This document shows positions 1 to 6,440 of a stretch of 16,999 bases of DNA, in pieces. Below the pieces are notes generated by a model. That model was not told the origin of the DNA, ran no database searches, and was given only the letters and a program-made list of their open reading frames with translations. Position 1 is the stretch's first letter. The number at the start of each line of letters is the position of its first letter. The stretch is from NCBI GenBank assembly GCA_043816955.1, contig JBDRHL010000004.1, forward strand, positions 1-16,999, in the 5' to 3' direction. Source of the DNA: JBDRHL01 sp043816955 (GTDB lineage: Bacteria > Planctomycetota > Phycisphaerae > Sedimentisphaerales > CAYZTY01). A program made the position numbers and the translations under genes.

Positions 1-276
1 TTTTTCCTTTGCAGCTTCGGCCTGCGCTAATTCTCGCAGAGCCGCAAGCTCATCTTTGGCCTTTGGCTTACCAGTCTGTCCGGCAAGTTCGTTTACCTGC
101 TGTTTTAATGCATTGATTTCAGCATCATGTTTTTTCTGCATATCGATGATCTGCTGCTGAAGCTGTAAAATCTTTGTATTTAGCTGTTCTATATCGCTGT
201 CTTTTCCCTGAGCCGCCGCCACATTGGCAAACAGCATCAGGAATAACAGAATGAGAACAATTAGTATTTTTGGCAT
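1..276 (-). CDS. Secreted coiled-coil protein, N-terminal part (gene runs off window)
   Basis: The leftward reading frame stays open for 92 codons from the ATG at 276 to the window edge, so only the N-terminus is seen. An AAAGGAG ribosome site lies 7 bases upstream of the ATG and decides the start. Residues 1-23 form a clear Sec signal peptide: a short Lys-containing start, a Leu/Ile/Val-rich core, then Ala-Ala-Ala-Gln. Residues about 27-60 are rich in Gln, Glu, Lys and Leu with heptad-like spacing, which predicts a coiled coil, and the next stretch is Ala/Glu/Lys-rich. A short periplasmic coiled coil after the signal peptide is common in planctomycete and proteobacterial outer-membrane porins, where the beta-barrel follows. 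That is the favoured guess, but the barrel lies outside the window, so no function is assigned. It follows the 140-residue gene in the same direction after a 133-base gap. Confidence 0.75.
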   Translation of the reverse strand, partial: MPKILIVLILLFLMLFANVAAAQGKDSDIEQLNTKILQLQQQIIDMQKKHDAEINALKQQVNELAGQTGKPKAKDELAALRELAQAEAAKEK

Positions 277-334
277 TTTAAGACTCCTTTAATTCAACTG
301 TTTTGAACTTCGATATAAATCCAAGCAAAATCAG

Positions 335-363
335 CTCGAAAATACATCTGTAGGTTTTTCGAG
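335..363 (-). terminator. A/T-rich hairpin downstream of the Cys/His-rich gene
   Basis: CTCGAAAA (335-342) and TTTTCGAG (356-363) form a perfect 8-bp stem around a 13-base loop. It lies between two leftward genes. A second small stem (AGAGC 385-389 with GCTCT 396-400) sits between it and the stop codon at 410. There is no clean T-run, so it may be a weak terminator or an mRNA processing structure rather than a strong stop. Confidence 0.3.
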
Positions 364-409
364 AAGATATACTGCGGGCGTAACAGAGCGTTTAAGCTCT
401 ATCACTATT

Positions 410-832
410 TTAGGAGGTGATAACTGGAGGTGCTCGTAAGGAGATTGAAGAGAGCCACTCGAGTTGTTTGGAAAAACTCAATTGCGGTAAGACTTGAGTT
501 CTTACAACAGCTTGTGTTGAGCACAAAGAAGCATTTGAACAAAGCTTAAAAGCTTTGGAAGTCAGCAAATATAAACATGCTGAACAATATGTACTATGGG
601 GTTGATTCTTATTGTCGCAATTGGATTGGCTAGATGCGAGCTTTAGTTCGGTAAGGTTGCCGTCCCCATGTCGATGGTTTGTGCATTCTGAATGGCAACG
701 ATGTATATCTTTATCAGCAAGCTGACATGTATGGCTTAGCGGAATACCAAGGGTTACGACTAGGTATAGCAATGCAAGAACTACCCGCATTCCCCCAGGA
801 TTTTTAATCCATTTCTTCCAGATATCAGCCAT
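410..832 (-). CDS. Small Cys/His-rich membrane-anchored hypothetical protein
   Basis: This 140-residue protein is not recognised as a named family. It has one hydrophobic segment at about residues 16-33, either a signal anchor or a signal peptide, followed by a Cys/His-rich exported part. The Cys residues are at 36, 46, 50, 72, 83, 86, 98 and 104, with His at 34, 44, 47, 53, 55 and 79. The H-S-T-Y-C-x-A-C block at 79-86 looks like a metal- or heme-type ligand pair. The start at 832 has a poor ribosome site; Met15 (after GGGGGA, too close) is an alternative. The leftward frame is preferred over the short rightward frame at 431 because of the hydrophobic segment and the organised cysteines. A divergent promoter region of 264 bases separates it from the rightward cluster, whose TrmO-like protein also has a His-rich tail. 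A shared role in metal handling is possible but unproven. Confidence 0.6.
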   Translation of the reverse strand: MADIWKKWIKNPGGMRVVLALLYLVVTLGIPLSHTCQLADKDIHRCHSECTNHRHGDGNLTELKLASSQSNCDNKNQPHSTYCSACLYLLTSKAFKLCSNASLCSTQAVVRTQVLPQLSFSKQLEWLSSISLRAPPVITS

Positions 833-1037
833 ACACTTTCATATTTACAAACGGTTAATGTTTCTTGCTGCCAAATTTTACACCAAATTGTACGTAATGA
901 CAATCGTGATGTTCGGCTATCCAGTGATACTCCAACACACTCGGTTTTACTTATTTGAGTTTTTTTGTCCTGTGAAACTTCGATTGTCAGCATTTTCAAA
1001 AAATTGTAATTTTTCTCAGATTTTAGCAATCTTTCCC

Positions 1038-1066
1038 TTGACTTGGTAGCACAAATTTAATATTTT
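1038..1066 (+). promoter_or_regulatory. Weak sigma70-like promoter candidate for the pseudopilin cluster
   Basis: TTGACT at 1038-1043 is followed after 17 bases by TATTTT (1061-1066), within an A/T-rich stretch about 30 bases upstream of the ATG at 1097. The -35 box is good and the -10 box is poor. A short direct repeat (GTAGCAC at about 1047 and 1076) flanks the -10 region. The rest of the 833-1096 gap shows nothing else recognisable. Confidence 0.3.
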
Positions 1067-1096
1067 TATACAAAGTAGCACGATTTTGTAATTATT

Positions 1097-1804
1097 ATGC
1101 GCAAATACAAGGGCAATAAAAATTGGATGCCTCTAGTCCAAATTATGACAGGACAACAAAATAAATCTTTATTCAGTCTATCCGGCGGCTTTTCGCTTCC
1201 TGAGTTACTGGTAGTTATGACGACCATATCGACGCTAATGGCCATAATGCTTCCATCGCTGGGAAGGGCCAGGGAGCAGGCACGCAGGGTTGCCTGTGCA
1301 AGCAACCTGCGGCAATTAGGTTTCGGCCTGAAAATGTACGCCATGGATAACAATGGAAAATATCCGGTTGAGGAATTTTGCGGCAATCCTCAATCAGTTT
1401 TGGTCCAGACCCTTTTTCCTAACTATCTGCCCAGCAGGAATATATTCTACTGCCCCAGTGCAGCAGCAGTCGAACCATATGCTCAAAGTAACGAATATGG
1501 CGGGCCGGGCGGTGACTCGGTTGTTAACACGGATGAGAACTGGCAGCGTTTTTATATCAGTTACAAATATTTCTCTATAAGTCGACGGGATACACGTATG
1601 CCGCTGCCGCTTACTCTTTCCGAATACCCTCATCTTTTGAAAGATGATTCGCCTTCCTGCCGCTGGCTTATGAGTGACTGGGTTCGCAAGAATATACCTG
1701 TATTCCCACATATGGAAAAAGGCGGCTGGGGCGGTGGCAGAAATGTCCTTTTTTCTGATACGAGTGTGCGATTCGTTCGGCACCAAACGCCTGGTGCATT
1801 TTGA
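1097..1804 (+). CDS. Prepilin-type N-terminal protein (pseudopilin, H-X9-DG-like)
   Basis: A type II/IV pseudopilin-like protein of the planctomycete H-X9-DG group. The leader ends at Gly31, followed by Phe32-Ser-Leu-Pro-Glu36-Leu-Leu-Val-Val and a hydrophobic helix. This matches the prepilin peptidase site, with the required Glu at mature position 5. The next segment (P-S-L-G-R-A-R-E-x-A-R-R, then C-A-S-N-L-R-Q-L-G) is the conserved helix of this family. The C-terminal strand reads G-G-R-N-V-L-F-S-D-T-S-V-R-F-V, where family members usually have F-x-D-G-H-V-x-F-V, so the DG signature is degenerate. There is no good ribosome site at 1097; Met11 (1127) or Met17 (1145) could be the true start, giving a shorter leader. 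Expected place: inner membrane or periplasm, in a pseudopilus or a specialised secretion assembly. It leads the rightward cluster, 34 bases before the next start. Confidence 0.85.
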   Translation: MRKYKGNKNWMPLVQIMTGQQNKSLFSLSGGFSLPELLVVMTTISTLMAIMLPSLGRAREQARRVACASNLRQLGFGLKMYAMDNNGKYPVEEFCGNPQSVLVQTLFPNYLPSRNIFYCPSAAAVEPYAQSNEYGGPGGDSVVNTDENWQRFYISYKYFSISRRDTRMPLPLTLSEYPHLLKDDSPSCRWLMSDWVRKNIPVFPHMEKGGWGGGRNVLFSDTSVRFVRHQTPGAF

Positions 1805-1838
1805 AACAAATAACAATATTAATGATTGGAGGCAAAAA

Positions 1839-2447
1839 ATGTTACGAGCGACTTTCTTAAGTCCGAGGCAGCTGACACTGGTAGGTATGCGGGAAAAGAT
1901 CAATTTCCTCTCCTGGCGAGAAGCGGTATTTGCGGTTATTGGAGGTATAGCTTTAGCCGGTGTTGGACAACTCTTGGGGCGAACGTTCCACCTGGCCTGG
2001 CCGGTTCCAATGTCAGGCTCAATAATTACGGCACTGCCGCGTACGTTCATTCTGCTGGTGATTTTGCTTCGGATAGACCGCTTTGGTGCACTAACTGTTG
2101 CCGGCATAGCCGAAGTGAGCACAAAACTGGCGGCTGGATTTATTGGCTACTGGCCAATGTCAATCGTGGTGCCACTATTAGCCGGTATCGCAGGAGACCT
2201 TATATGGCAGTACTTCCGGCAGCAGCCATCGCGGAGATTAAGCCTGATATTAACCGGCGGTAGTCTCTGTGGAGCGAGGATATTCCTGGCATTGTCTTTG
2301 TGGACACTCCTGATGAGGCCGGTTTCACAGGCAGATAATCATCTGGCTTTGACAGTCGGAGGCATTGCTGTAATCAATGTAGTGTTAGGCATGCTAGCCG
2401 GATTAATGGTTGGCAAATCAGTCAAACCGGGGAAAGGCAACAAGTGA
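1839..2447 (+). CDS. Six-helix integral membrane protein, ECF transporter S-component-like
   Basis: A 202-residue polytopic membrane protein. The start at 1839 is chosen because a TTGGAGG ribosome site (about 1826-1832) lies six bases upstream; the frame is open further upstream but overlaps the pseudopilin. Hydrophobic helices fall at about residues 28-46, 56-78, 83-102, 104-124, 134-158 and 169-192. Size, helix number and the G-A-L-T-V-A-G-I-A-E and V-P-L-L-A-G-I-A-G-D segments resemble substrate-capture (S) components of energy-coupling factor importers for vitamins or metal ions. No ATPase or T-component gene is in the window, so it would have to share a housekeeping ECF module encoded elsewhere. 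It is translationally coupled to the next gene: its TGA overlaps the next GTG start. The ECF assignment is by resemblance; an unrelated DUF membrane family is the alternative. Confidence 0.6.
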   Translation: MLRATFLSPRQLTLVGMREKINFLSWREAVFAVIGGIALAGVGQLLGRTFHLAWPVPMSGSIITALPRTFILLVILLRIDRFGALTVAGIAEVSTKLAAGFIGYWPMSIVVPLLAGIAGDLIWQYFRQQPSRRLSLILTGGSLCGARIFLALSLWTLLMRPVSQADNHLALTVGGIAVINVVLGMLAGLMVGKSVKPGKGNK

Positions 2448-2989
2448 AGAAAACAGACAGTAATTCAAAAATAGCCGCTTTAGAATCGTTCAGCATTCGA
2501 CCAATAGGGTATGTTAAATCAGCATATACCCAGACCGAAGATGTGGCCCACCCGCACACCGGATGGACAGCAGATACCTCGCAGATTCATCTTTTACCCA
2601 GATATGCAAAGGCTCTTGGTGGTTTACAAGGCTATTCACACATTATTGTATTGTTCTGGGTGCATAAGGCTAAAGAATGGAAAATGCCAAAGGACCATAA
2701 CAAACCGCCACATGTGAAACTATTCGCAACAAGAATGCCGGTCCGTCCCAATCCTATTGGGATGTCCGTTGTTGAACTGTTGGATTTCTCAACTGATACC
2801 GGACAGATTATAGTAAAGGGCTTGGATACATTGGATGACACACCAGTACTTGATATCAAACCTTACATTCCCAATTTTGACAGTTACTCAAACGCTTGTG
2901 TTCCAGATTGGTTAAAGGAACATCTAAACAGTCACCATCATGATGGTCACAGCCGCCACGGCCATACGCATAAAGTATCAAAAACATAA
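2444..2989 (+). CDS. trmO: TrmO/TsaA-family tRNA m6t6A37-methyltransferase-like protein with His-rich tail
   Basis: This 181-residue protein belongs to the TsaA/TrmO beta-barrel family. Characterised members use S-adenosylmethionine to methylate N6-threonylcarbamoyladenosine at position 37 of some tRNAs. Hallmarks seen: I-R-P-I-G-Y-V-K-S near residues 18-26, F-A-T-R followed by R-P-N-P-I-G at 101-106, and D-D-T-P-V-L-D-I-K-P-Y-I-P at 131-143. The family fold ends near residue 147. After it comes an unusual tail at about 160-177 with eight His residues, which suggests metal binding and is not a usual part of TrmO. The GTG start overlaps the preceding stop (GTGA) and has an upstream GGGGAAAGG, so the two genes are coupled. 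Coupling to a transporter-like gene rather than to tRNA genes leaves open a specialised, non-tRNA role for this paralog. Confidence 0.85.
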   Translation: MKKTDSNSKIAALESFSIRPIGYVKSAYTQTEDVAHPHTGWTADTSQIHLLPRYAKALGGLQGYSHIIVLFWVHKAKEWKMPKDHNKPPHVKLFATRMPVRPNPIGMSVVELLDFSTDTGQIIVKGLDTLDDTPVLDIKPYIPNFDSYSNACVPDWLKEHLNSHHHDGHSRHGHTHKVSKT

Positions 2990-3017
2990 GATTATTTTTA
3001 CACGAACAGGAGAAAGG

Positions 3018-3917
3018 ATGATGAAAGAGAAAAATTTAGTATTAGTGATTATGTTGACAACTTTATTGGGATTGCAGGGATACGCACTGGCAGCATCTGT
3101 GGAATTCCAATTGTTTACGCCCGCGTATAATGCCGGCAAGCTGCCTCAAGAACCACAGACGACCGGCGATTACCTTCCACAAACAGGAGATGACTACGAA
3201 CTGACAGGCAGTAACCCTTCCGGTTGCTTTAGTTTCAATTTTATGAACCCTGCTGCCGTACCCGGCGGCTACGCCAAAGGGATTCACTCGATGACAGGCT
3301 CAGTAACGTTGGATATTGATCTTCAAACGGGTGGAACACTGGATGTTTCATCACTTGCCTTTGATGGATACATTTCCTCGACACAATCCAGTATTCAACG
3401 GTTGGTTCAACCAGGCGATTCTGCCGCCGATGGAAGTCACGGCCCGACCGACGGCCTTGGTAACAGCGGAACATATAACGCATCCGCAGGGTCGAATTGG
3501 GCCTTTCAGGCAAACCTTGATTGGTATTATGATGTGCCTGCCGGGGGTATGGGTGGTATTGATATGACTTTTGATAACTACCAATGGGTTGGTTTTATAA
3601 TTCCTGTTAGCGAATTGACCTCATCCGGCATGGCTACCACTACACTCGATGATTCGCTGGGTTATTTTGGTGGCAATCTCGAACAATGGCTATTAAACAA
3701 GGTTGCTCCCCAGCTTCCGCAGGAAGTTGCTTATATACTCTTCGCACAGGGCCAAGCCAATCCAGCCTGGACCGGCCAGCAGGTCGGTATGACCACAGGT
3801 GGTCTGGTTGGAGAAACAGTTATAGGTTATGCGGTACCGGAACCTGCAACTATGATGCTTTTAGCTGCCGGGCTATGTTGTACCAGGAGTTTGATACGTT
3901 CAGCAAAGAGCACATAG
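3018..3917 (+). CDS. Secreted PEP-CTERM protein, paralog of the next gene
   Basis: A 299-residue exported protein. The start at 3018 (or 3021, two ATGs in a row) follows an AGGAG site at 3008-3012 and gives a clean signal peptide ending near A-L-A-A-S (residues 23-27). The frame is open further upstream but runs inside the TrmO-like gene. The C-terminus carries a PEP-CTERM sorting signal: V-P-E-P-A-T at 273-278, a hydrophobic stretch, then basic residues. PEP-CTERM tails direct proteins to an exosortase for processing at the envelope. The body (about 27-270) is Gly/Asp/aromatic-rich and shares a long collinear match with the following gene, for example G-C-F-S-F-N-F-M-N-P, G-I-H-S-M-T-G-S, L-D-W-Y-Y-D and I-D-M-T-F-D-N-Y. 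The body domain is not recognised. It starts 28 bases after the TrmO-like gene, so it is likely in the same operon. Confidence 0.85.
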   Translation: MMKEKNLVLVIMLTTLLGLQGYALAASVEFQLFTPAYNAGKLPQEPQTTGDYLPQTGDDYELTGSNPSGCFSFNFMNPAAVPGGYAKGIHSMTGSVTLDIDLQTGGTLDVSSLAFDGYISSTQSSIQRLVQPGDSAADGSHGPTDGLGNSGTYNASAGSNWAFQANLDWYYDVPAGGMGGIDMTFDNYQWVGFIIPVSELTSSGMATTTLDDSLGYFGGNLEQWLLNKVAPQLPQEVAYILFAQGQANPAWTGQQVGMTTGGLVGETVIGYAVPEPATMMLLAAGLCCTRSLIRSAKST

Positions 3918-3931
3918 GAGCAGTTGCAGGT

Positions 3932-4963
3932 TTGGCGCTAAGCAGCAAAAGCATATTGCTGTTGATATTGGTGTTGTCAGCGTGTGTCCAAGCAGCCTCT
4001 GTGGAGTTTGAGTTGCTGAAACATACCGATAATAACCAATGGCTGCCTCAACCTAAAGGTCTGGAAGGGGTCTCGGGCGATCATCTTCTGCAAACAGACG
4101 ATGATATATGGGGCAGCGTATACAATTCTGGTGGATGTTTCAGCTTTAACTTTATGAATCCGGTCGGCATAAAAGATCCATGTTATCCGCCCGGCTATAC
4201 CGAGGGAATTCATTCAATGACAGGGTCAATGACACTGAACATAAACTGTAACACAATAGAAATTATCTCACTTGCTTTTGAAGGCGACATCTTATCATGG
4301 GCAACTGCGTATCAGTGGCTGGTTCAGCCGAGCGATCCGGCAACCAGCTATAATACCGATGGAATACCCAATGGCGGAACTTATGCTGCATCTGCTGATG
4401 CGAACTGGGCGTTTGATATAAGCTTCGATTGGTATTACGATACACCTTATGGAGGCCCGGGTACGATTGATATGACATTTGATAATTATAACTGGACCGG
4501 GTTTATTATACCTTTGAGCAAATTAAGCCCGGCCGGTATGACTGAAACCATACTCGATGACCCGTTAGGCTACTTGGGCGGGACATCTGAAAATTTCGAA
4601 TCATGGCTGTTGGATGAAGTCGTTCCGCGGCTCCCGCAAGATGCTACTTGCTTGCTTTTTGCGCAAGGCGAAGCACACCCCGTTTGGAGCCAATGTCCTG
4701 GCATGAAGGCCAACGATGGTATTGTCGGAGAAACCATCATAGGTTATACCGTTGCAGAATTCAGCCCTAACCGAGCTGATATTGACAAAGATTGGGATGT
4801 AGACTTCTTTGATTATGCTATTCTTGCAAGCCAATGGCAGCAAATACCCGGTGAGCCCTCAACTGATATTGCCCCATCATCGGGGGATGGGTTCGTCGAC
4901 ATAAACGACCTCGCCTTTCTGGTGGAAAACTGGTTGTGGGGATTCAACCCCAATAAACTCTAA
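3932..4963 (+). CDS. Secreted protein with C-terminal dockerin-like domain, paralog of preceding gene
   Basis: About 343 residues from a proposed TTG start at 3932. That start is preferred because AGGAG at 3916-3920 precedes it and the product begins with a compact signal peptide (M-A-L-S-S-K-S, a hydrophobic core, L-S-A-C-V-Q-A-A-S-V-E). An ATG at 3875 in the same frame is the alternative, but it overlaps the upstream gene and adds a non-signal-like extension. L-S-A-C (Cys18) fits a lipobox, so it could be a lipoprotein; cleavage after V-Q-A is also possible. Residues 22-275 match the body of the preceding PEP-CTERM protein throughout. The end differs: residues 282-336 hold two dockerin-like Ca-binding loops (A-D-I-D-K-D-W-D-V-D-F-F-D and G-D-G-F-V-D-I-N-D-L), each followed by a helix and a Trp. 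Dockerin-like ends usually bind a cohesin or an equivalent partner. Function of the body is unknown. Confidence 0.8.
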   Translation: MALSSKSILLLILVLSACVQAASVEFELLKHTDNNQWLPQPKGLEGVSGDHLLQTDDDIWGSVYNSGGCFSFNFMNPVGIKDPCYPPGYTEGIHSMTGSMTLNINCNTIEIISLAFEGDILSWATAYQWLVQPSDPATSYNTDGIPNGGTYAASADANWAFDISFDWYYDTPYGGPGTIDMTFDNYNWTGFIIPLSKLSPAGMTETILDDPLGYLGGTSENFESWLLDEVVPRLPQDATCLLFAQGEAHPVWSQCPGMKANDGIVGETIIGYTVAEFSPNRADIDKDWDVDFFDYAILASQWQQIPGEPSTDIAPSSGDGFVDINDLAFLVENWLWGFNPNKL

Positions 4964-5140
4964 CTGATATTATGCCTGAATTTGGAGTTTGTATTGACCA
5001 CTCTTGGCCTATAGTTTGAGCTTACAAACAAGCTATGCATCATTCGTAACAAAACAAGTCGATTTTCCAAGCCGTCTCTACTATAATGCCCCCTCGGAAT
5101 TTACAGGAGATGTTAATTATTATTAGGTGATGAAAGAATT

Positions 5141-5494
5141 ATGAAAACTCAACCTTGGACAATGCTGCTGCTGATGATGGCAGGATGGTTAAACAGATAT
5201 CAGCAGGATGTGATCGAATATCTCAAGGAGGAGAACAAGATCTTACGGGAAAAACTTGGCAACAAGCGAATACTTCTCAAGATAGATGCCGATCCGCTGC
5301 TTTCAAGATGTGCAAGGATCGAGTTGACTAACCAGAGCCTTGCCCAGGTCTTTGCAGAGTATTGCAGGCAGATAGCTGCCGGGGGAAAGCTTAACGGAAA
5401 GCCGCTTCAAAGCTATGTAAAACTGGCCCAAAAGTGCAAGAATAATTGCAGAATGATGCTCCAGGCCATTGAAGCAGGTGAACTGCTGGATTAA
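5141..5494 (+). pseudogene. Chimeric ORF: transposase N-terminus joined to unrelated sequence
   Basis: The first about 47 residues (A-G-W-L-N-R-Y-Q-Q-D-V-I-E-Y-L-K-E-E-N-K, then L-R-E-K-L-G-N-K-R-I-L-L) closely resemble the N-terminal helix of an rve-type (IS481/IS3-like) transposase group whose members are several hundred residues long. After residue 47 (about base 5282) the resemblance stops. The remaining about 70 residues, including L-A-Q-V-F-A-E-Y-C-R-Q-I-A-A-G-G-K, are different; their charged helical style suggests a small gene that once preceded the serine recombinase fragment. The ORF overlaps that fragment by 26 bases in another frame. It is most likely a fusion created by insertion and deletion and not a working transposase. 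The second half could still be a small conserved protein. Confidence 0.6.
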
Positions 5495-6056
5495 AGTGGC
5501 CGGCACAGAGGAGGATAGGCCGGAATTTATACACATGGTTGAAGATCTGCTGAGTAATAGCTGCAGGACGATTATTATCGAATGTATGGACAGGTTCGGC
5601 AGGCGTTCTGTGGTATCCGAGCAGTTGCTGGCGCTTCTGATCCGCAAGGGTATTGCCATGATCAGCGCCATGACCGGCCAGAACATAACCGAGGACGTAC
5701 AGAACGAAGATGATCCGTGGAAGAAGTTCATTGTCCAGATACAGAACAATATTGCCGAGCTTGATAAGCGCCTGCTGGTCTGCAAGCTTCGCAAGGCCAG
5801 GGAGGCAAAAAAGGCCAAAACAGGTCGATGCGAGGGTCGCAAACCGTACGGCTATTATCCCGGTGAAGAACATGCCATGAAAAGGATCAGGCAGCTTTAT
5901 CGAAAGCCCCGTGGCGGACAGCGGATGGGCTTTCGGGTAATAGCAAGACAACTGAATAAAGAACGAATTTCCACTCGCTCAGGCGCTCCCTGGAGCGATA
6001 CCCAGGTCAGGGTTATCCTAGCCCGTAGAAAACAACGTTCTGCGGTAGTTTCCTGA
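5469..6056 (+). pseudogene. Serine recombinase remnant lacking its catalytic N-terminus
   Basis: The 195-residue frame matches the resolvase/invertase family from about residue 11 onward: G-T-E-E-D-R-P-E-F, I-I-I-E-C-M-D-R-F-G-R (catalytic-domain Arg segment, 36-45), S-E-Q-L-L-A-L-L-I, the I-A-E-L-D-K-R-L-L-V helix (95-104), then T-G-R-C-E-G-R-K-P-Y-G-Y and a C-terminal recombinase/HTH region to residue 195. Missing is the first roughly 50-60 residues with the Y-x-R-V-S motif and the nucleophilic Ser, and no nearby frame supplies it. D-R-F-G-R-R also departs from the usual D-R-L-G/A-R-D, and one residue seems inserted in Q-N-E-D-D-P-W-K-K. It should be inactive in strand cleavage. The neighbourhood is full of other mobile fragments, which supports decay. 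Confidence 0.75.
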
Positions 6057-6083
6057 TTGCAATAAACCAATGCGATTAGCCAG

Positions 6084-6191
6084 TTACCTCATAGACTTCA
6101 GCACCTCATCACCGTAATGGTTTATCACCTTGATGGCGATTTTGCCGGTTTCGGGTTTATCAAACGGTCGGCTCTTTGTTGAATAGAGCAT
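6084..6191 (-). pseudogene. C-terminal tail of a restriction-modification enzyme (DNA methyltransferase-like)
   Basis: The leftward frame ending with TAA at 6084-6086 encodes R-P-F-D-K-P-E-T-G-K-I-A-I-K-V followed by I-N-H-Y-G-D-E-V-L-K, then a short altered end. This P-E-T-G ... I-N-H-Y-G-D-E-V block is, from memory, typical of the extreme C-terminus of adenine-specific DNA methyltransferases of type III-like R-M systems, though a partner helicase subunit is possible. Only about 27 residues remain, and the upstream side runs straight into an IS1380 fragment in another frame near 6172-6190. It is a remnant of a gene otherwise lost here. Confidence 0.45.
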
Positions 6192-6440
6192 TGACCAAGC
6201 CGAGGCGTTTATCAACCTCACGCAGAAGTAACGCCCCTGCATCGGAAGTTAAGCTGCCACCATTGAAATCACCTTGAATTTTTTTGCGACCGAGACTTGA
6301 AAAAAGTAGTGGGCCTGTGTTACAGTTTGTCATAGAAATGTCTTTTCTGTTTGAGTGTGGTTATCCATACAACTCCTTGTACTACAAACAGTTAGGACAT
6401 TTGTCTATAAAAAATCCGAAAATCCCGTGAAATATTCAGG
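6160..6440 (-). mobile_element. 5' end of an IS1380-family element with frameshifted transposase N-terminus
   Basis: Leftward from an ATG at 6334 the frame reads M-T-N-C-N-T-G-P-L-L-F and is then thrown out by a run of seven A (6300-6306, plus strand). With one A fewer it continues directly as S-S-L-G-R-K-K-I-Q-G-D-F-N-G-G, then S-L-T-S-D-A-G-A-L-L-L-R-E-V-D and K-R-L-G-L-V-N-A-L, which is the characteristic N-terminus of IS1380 transposases (about 450 residues when complete). Resemblance ends near N-K-E-P, where methyltransferase-tail sequence begins. The about 105 bases upstream of the ATG look like the element's left end; the terminus may be at about 6440, where the leftward strand begins CCTGAATATTTCACGGG. 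No right end or catalytic core is present. It is a dead 5' fragment. Confidence 0.65.

Noticed and set aside
431..550. Short rightward frame (GTG at 431) behind AGGAGGTGAT and TGGAGG
   Set aside because: The ribosome-site resemblance is good, but only about 39 codons long and antisense to the Cys/His-rich gene, which has clearer protein features.
858..1049. Rightward 63-codon frame upstream of the pseudopilin
   Set aside because: Low-complexity aromatic-rich composition, no ribosome site, and it lies in the probable promoter region.
1674..1838. Upstream extension of the ECF-S-like gene
   Set aside because: It would overlap the pseudopilin by 131 bases, while the ATG at 1839 has a good ribosome site.
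1394..2122. Long leftward open frame of 242 codons
   Set aside because: It lies opposite the well-supported pseudopilin and membrane-protein genes, and has no family features or ribosome site.
3686..3931. Upstream extension of the dockerin-like paralog
   Set aside because: It runs in another frame through the PEP-CTERM gene and would bury the signal peptide.
4995..5015. TTGACC ... TATAGT promoter-like pair after the dockerin-like gene
   Set aside because: Spacer is only nine bases, far from the usual 16-18.
5303..5951. Two overlapping leftward frames of about 180 codons
   Set aside because: They are opposite the recognisable serine recombinase remnant and show no domain signals.
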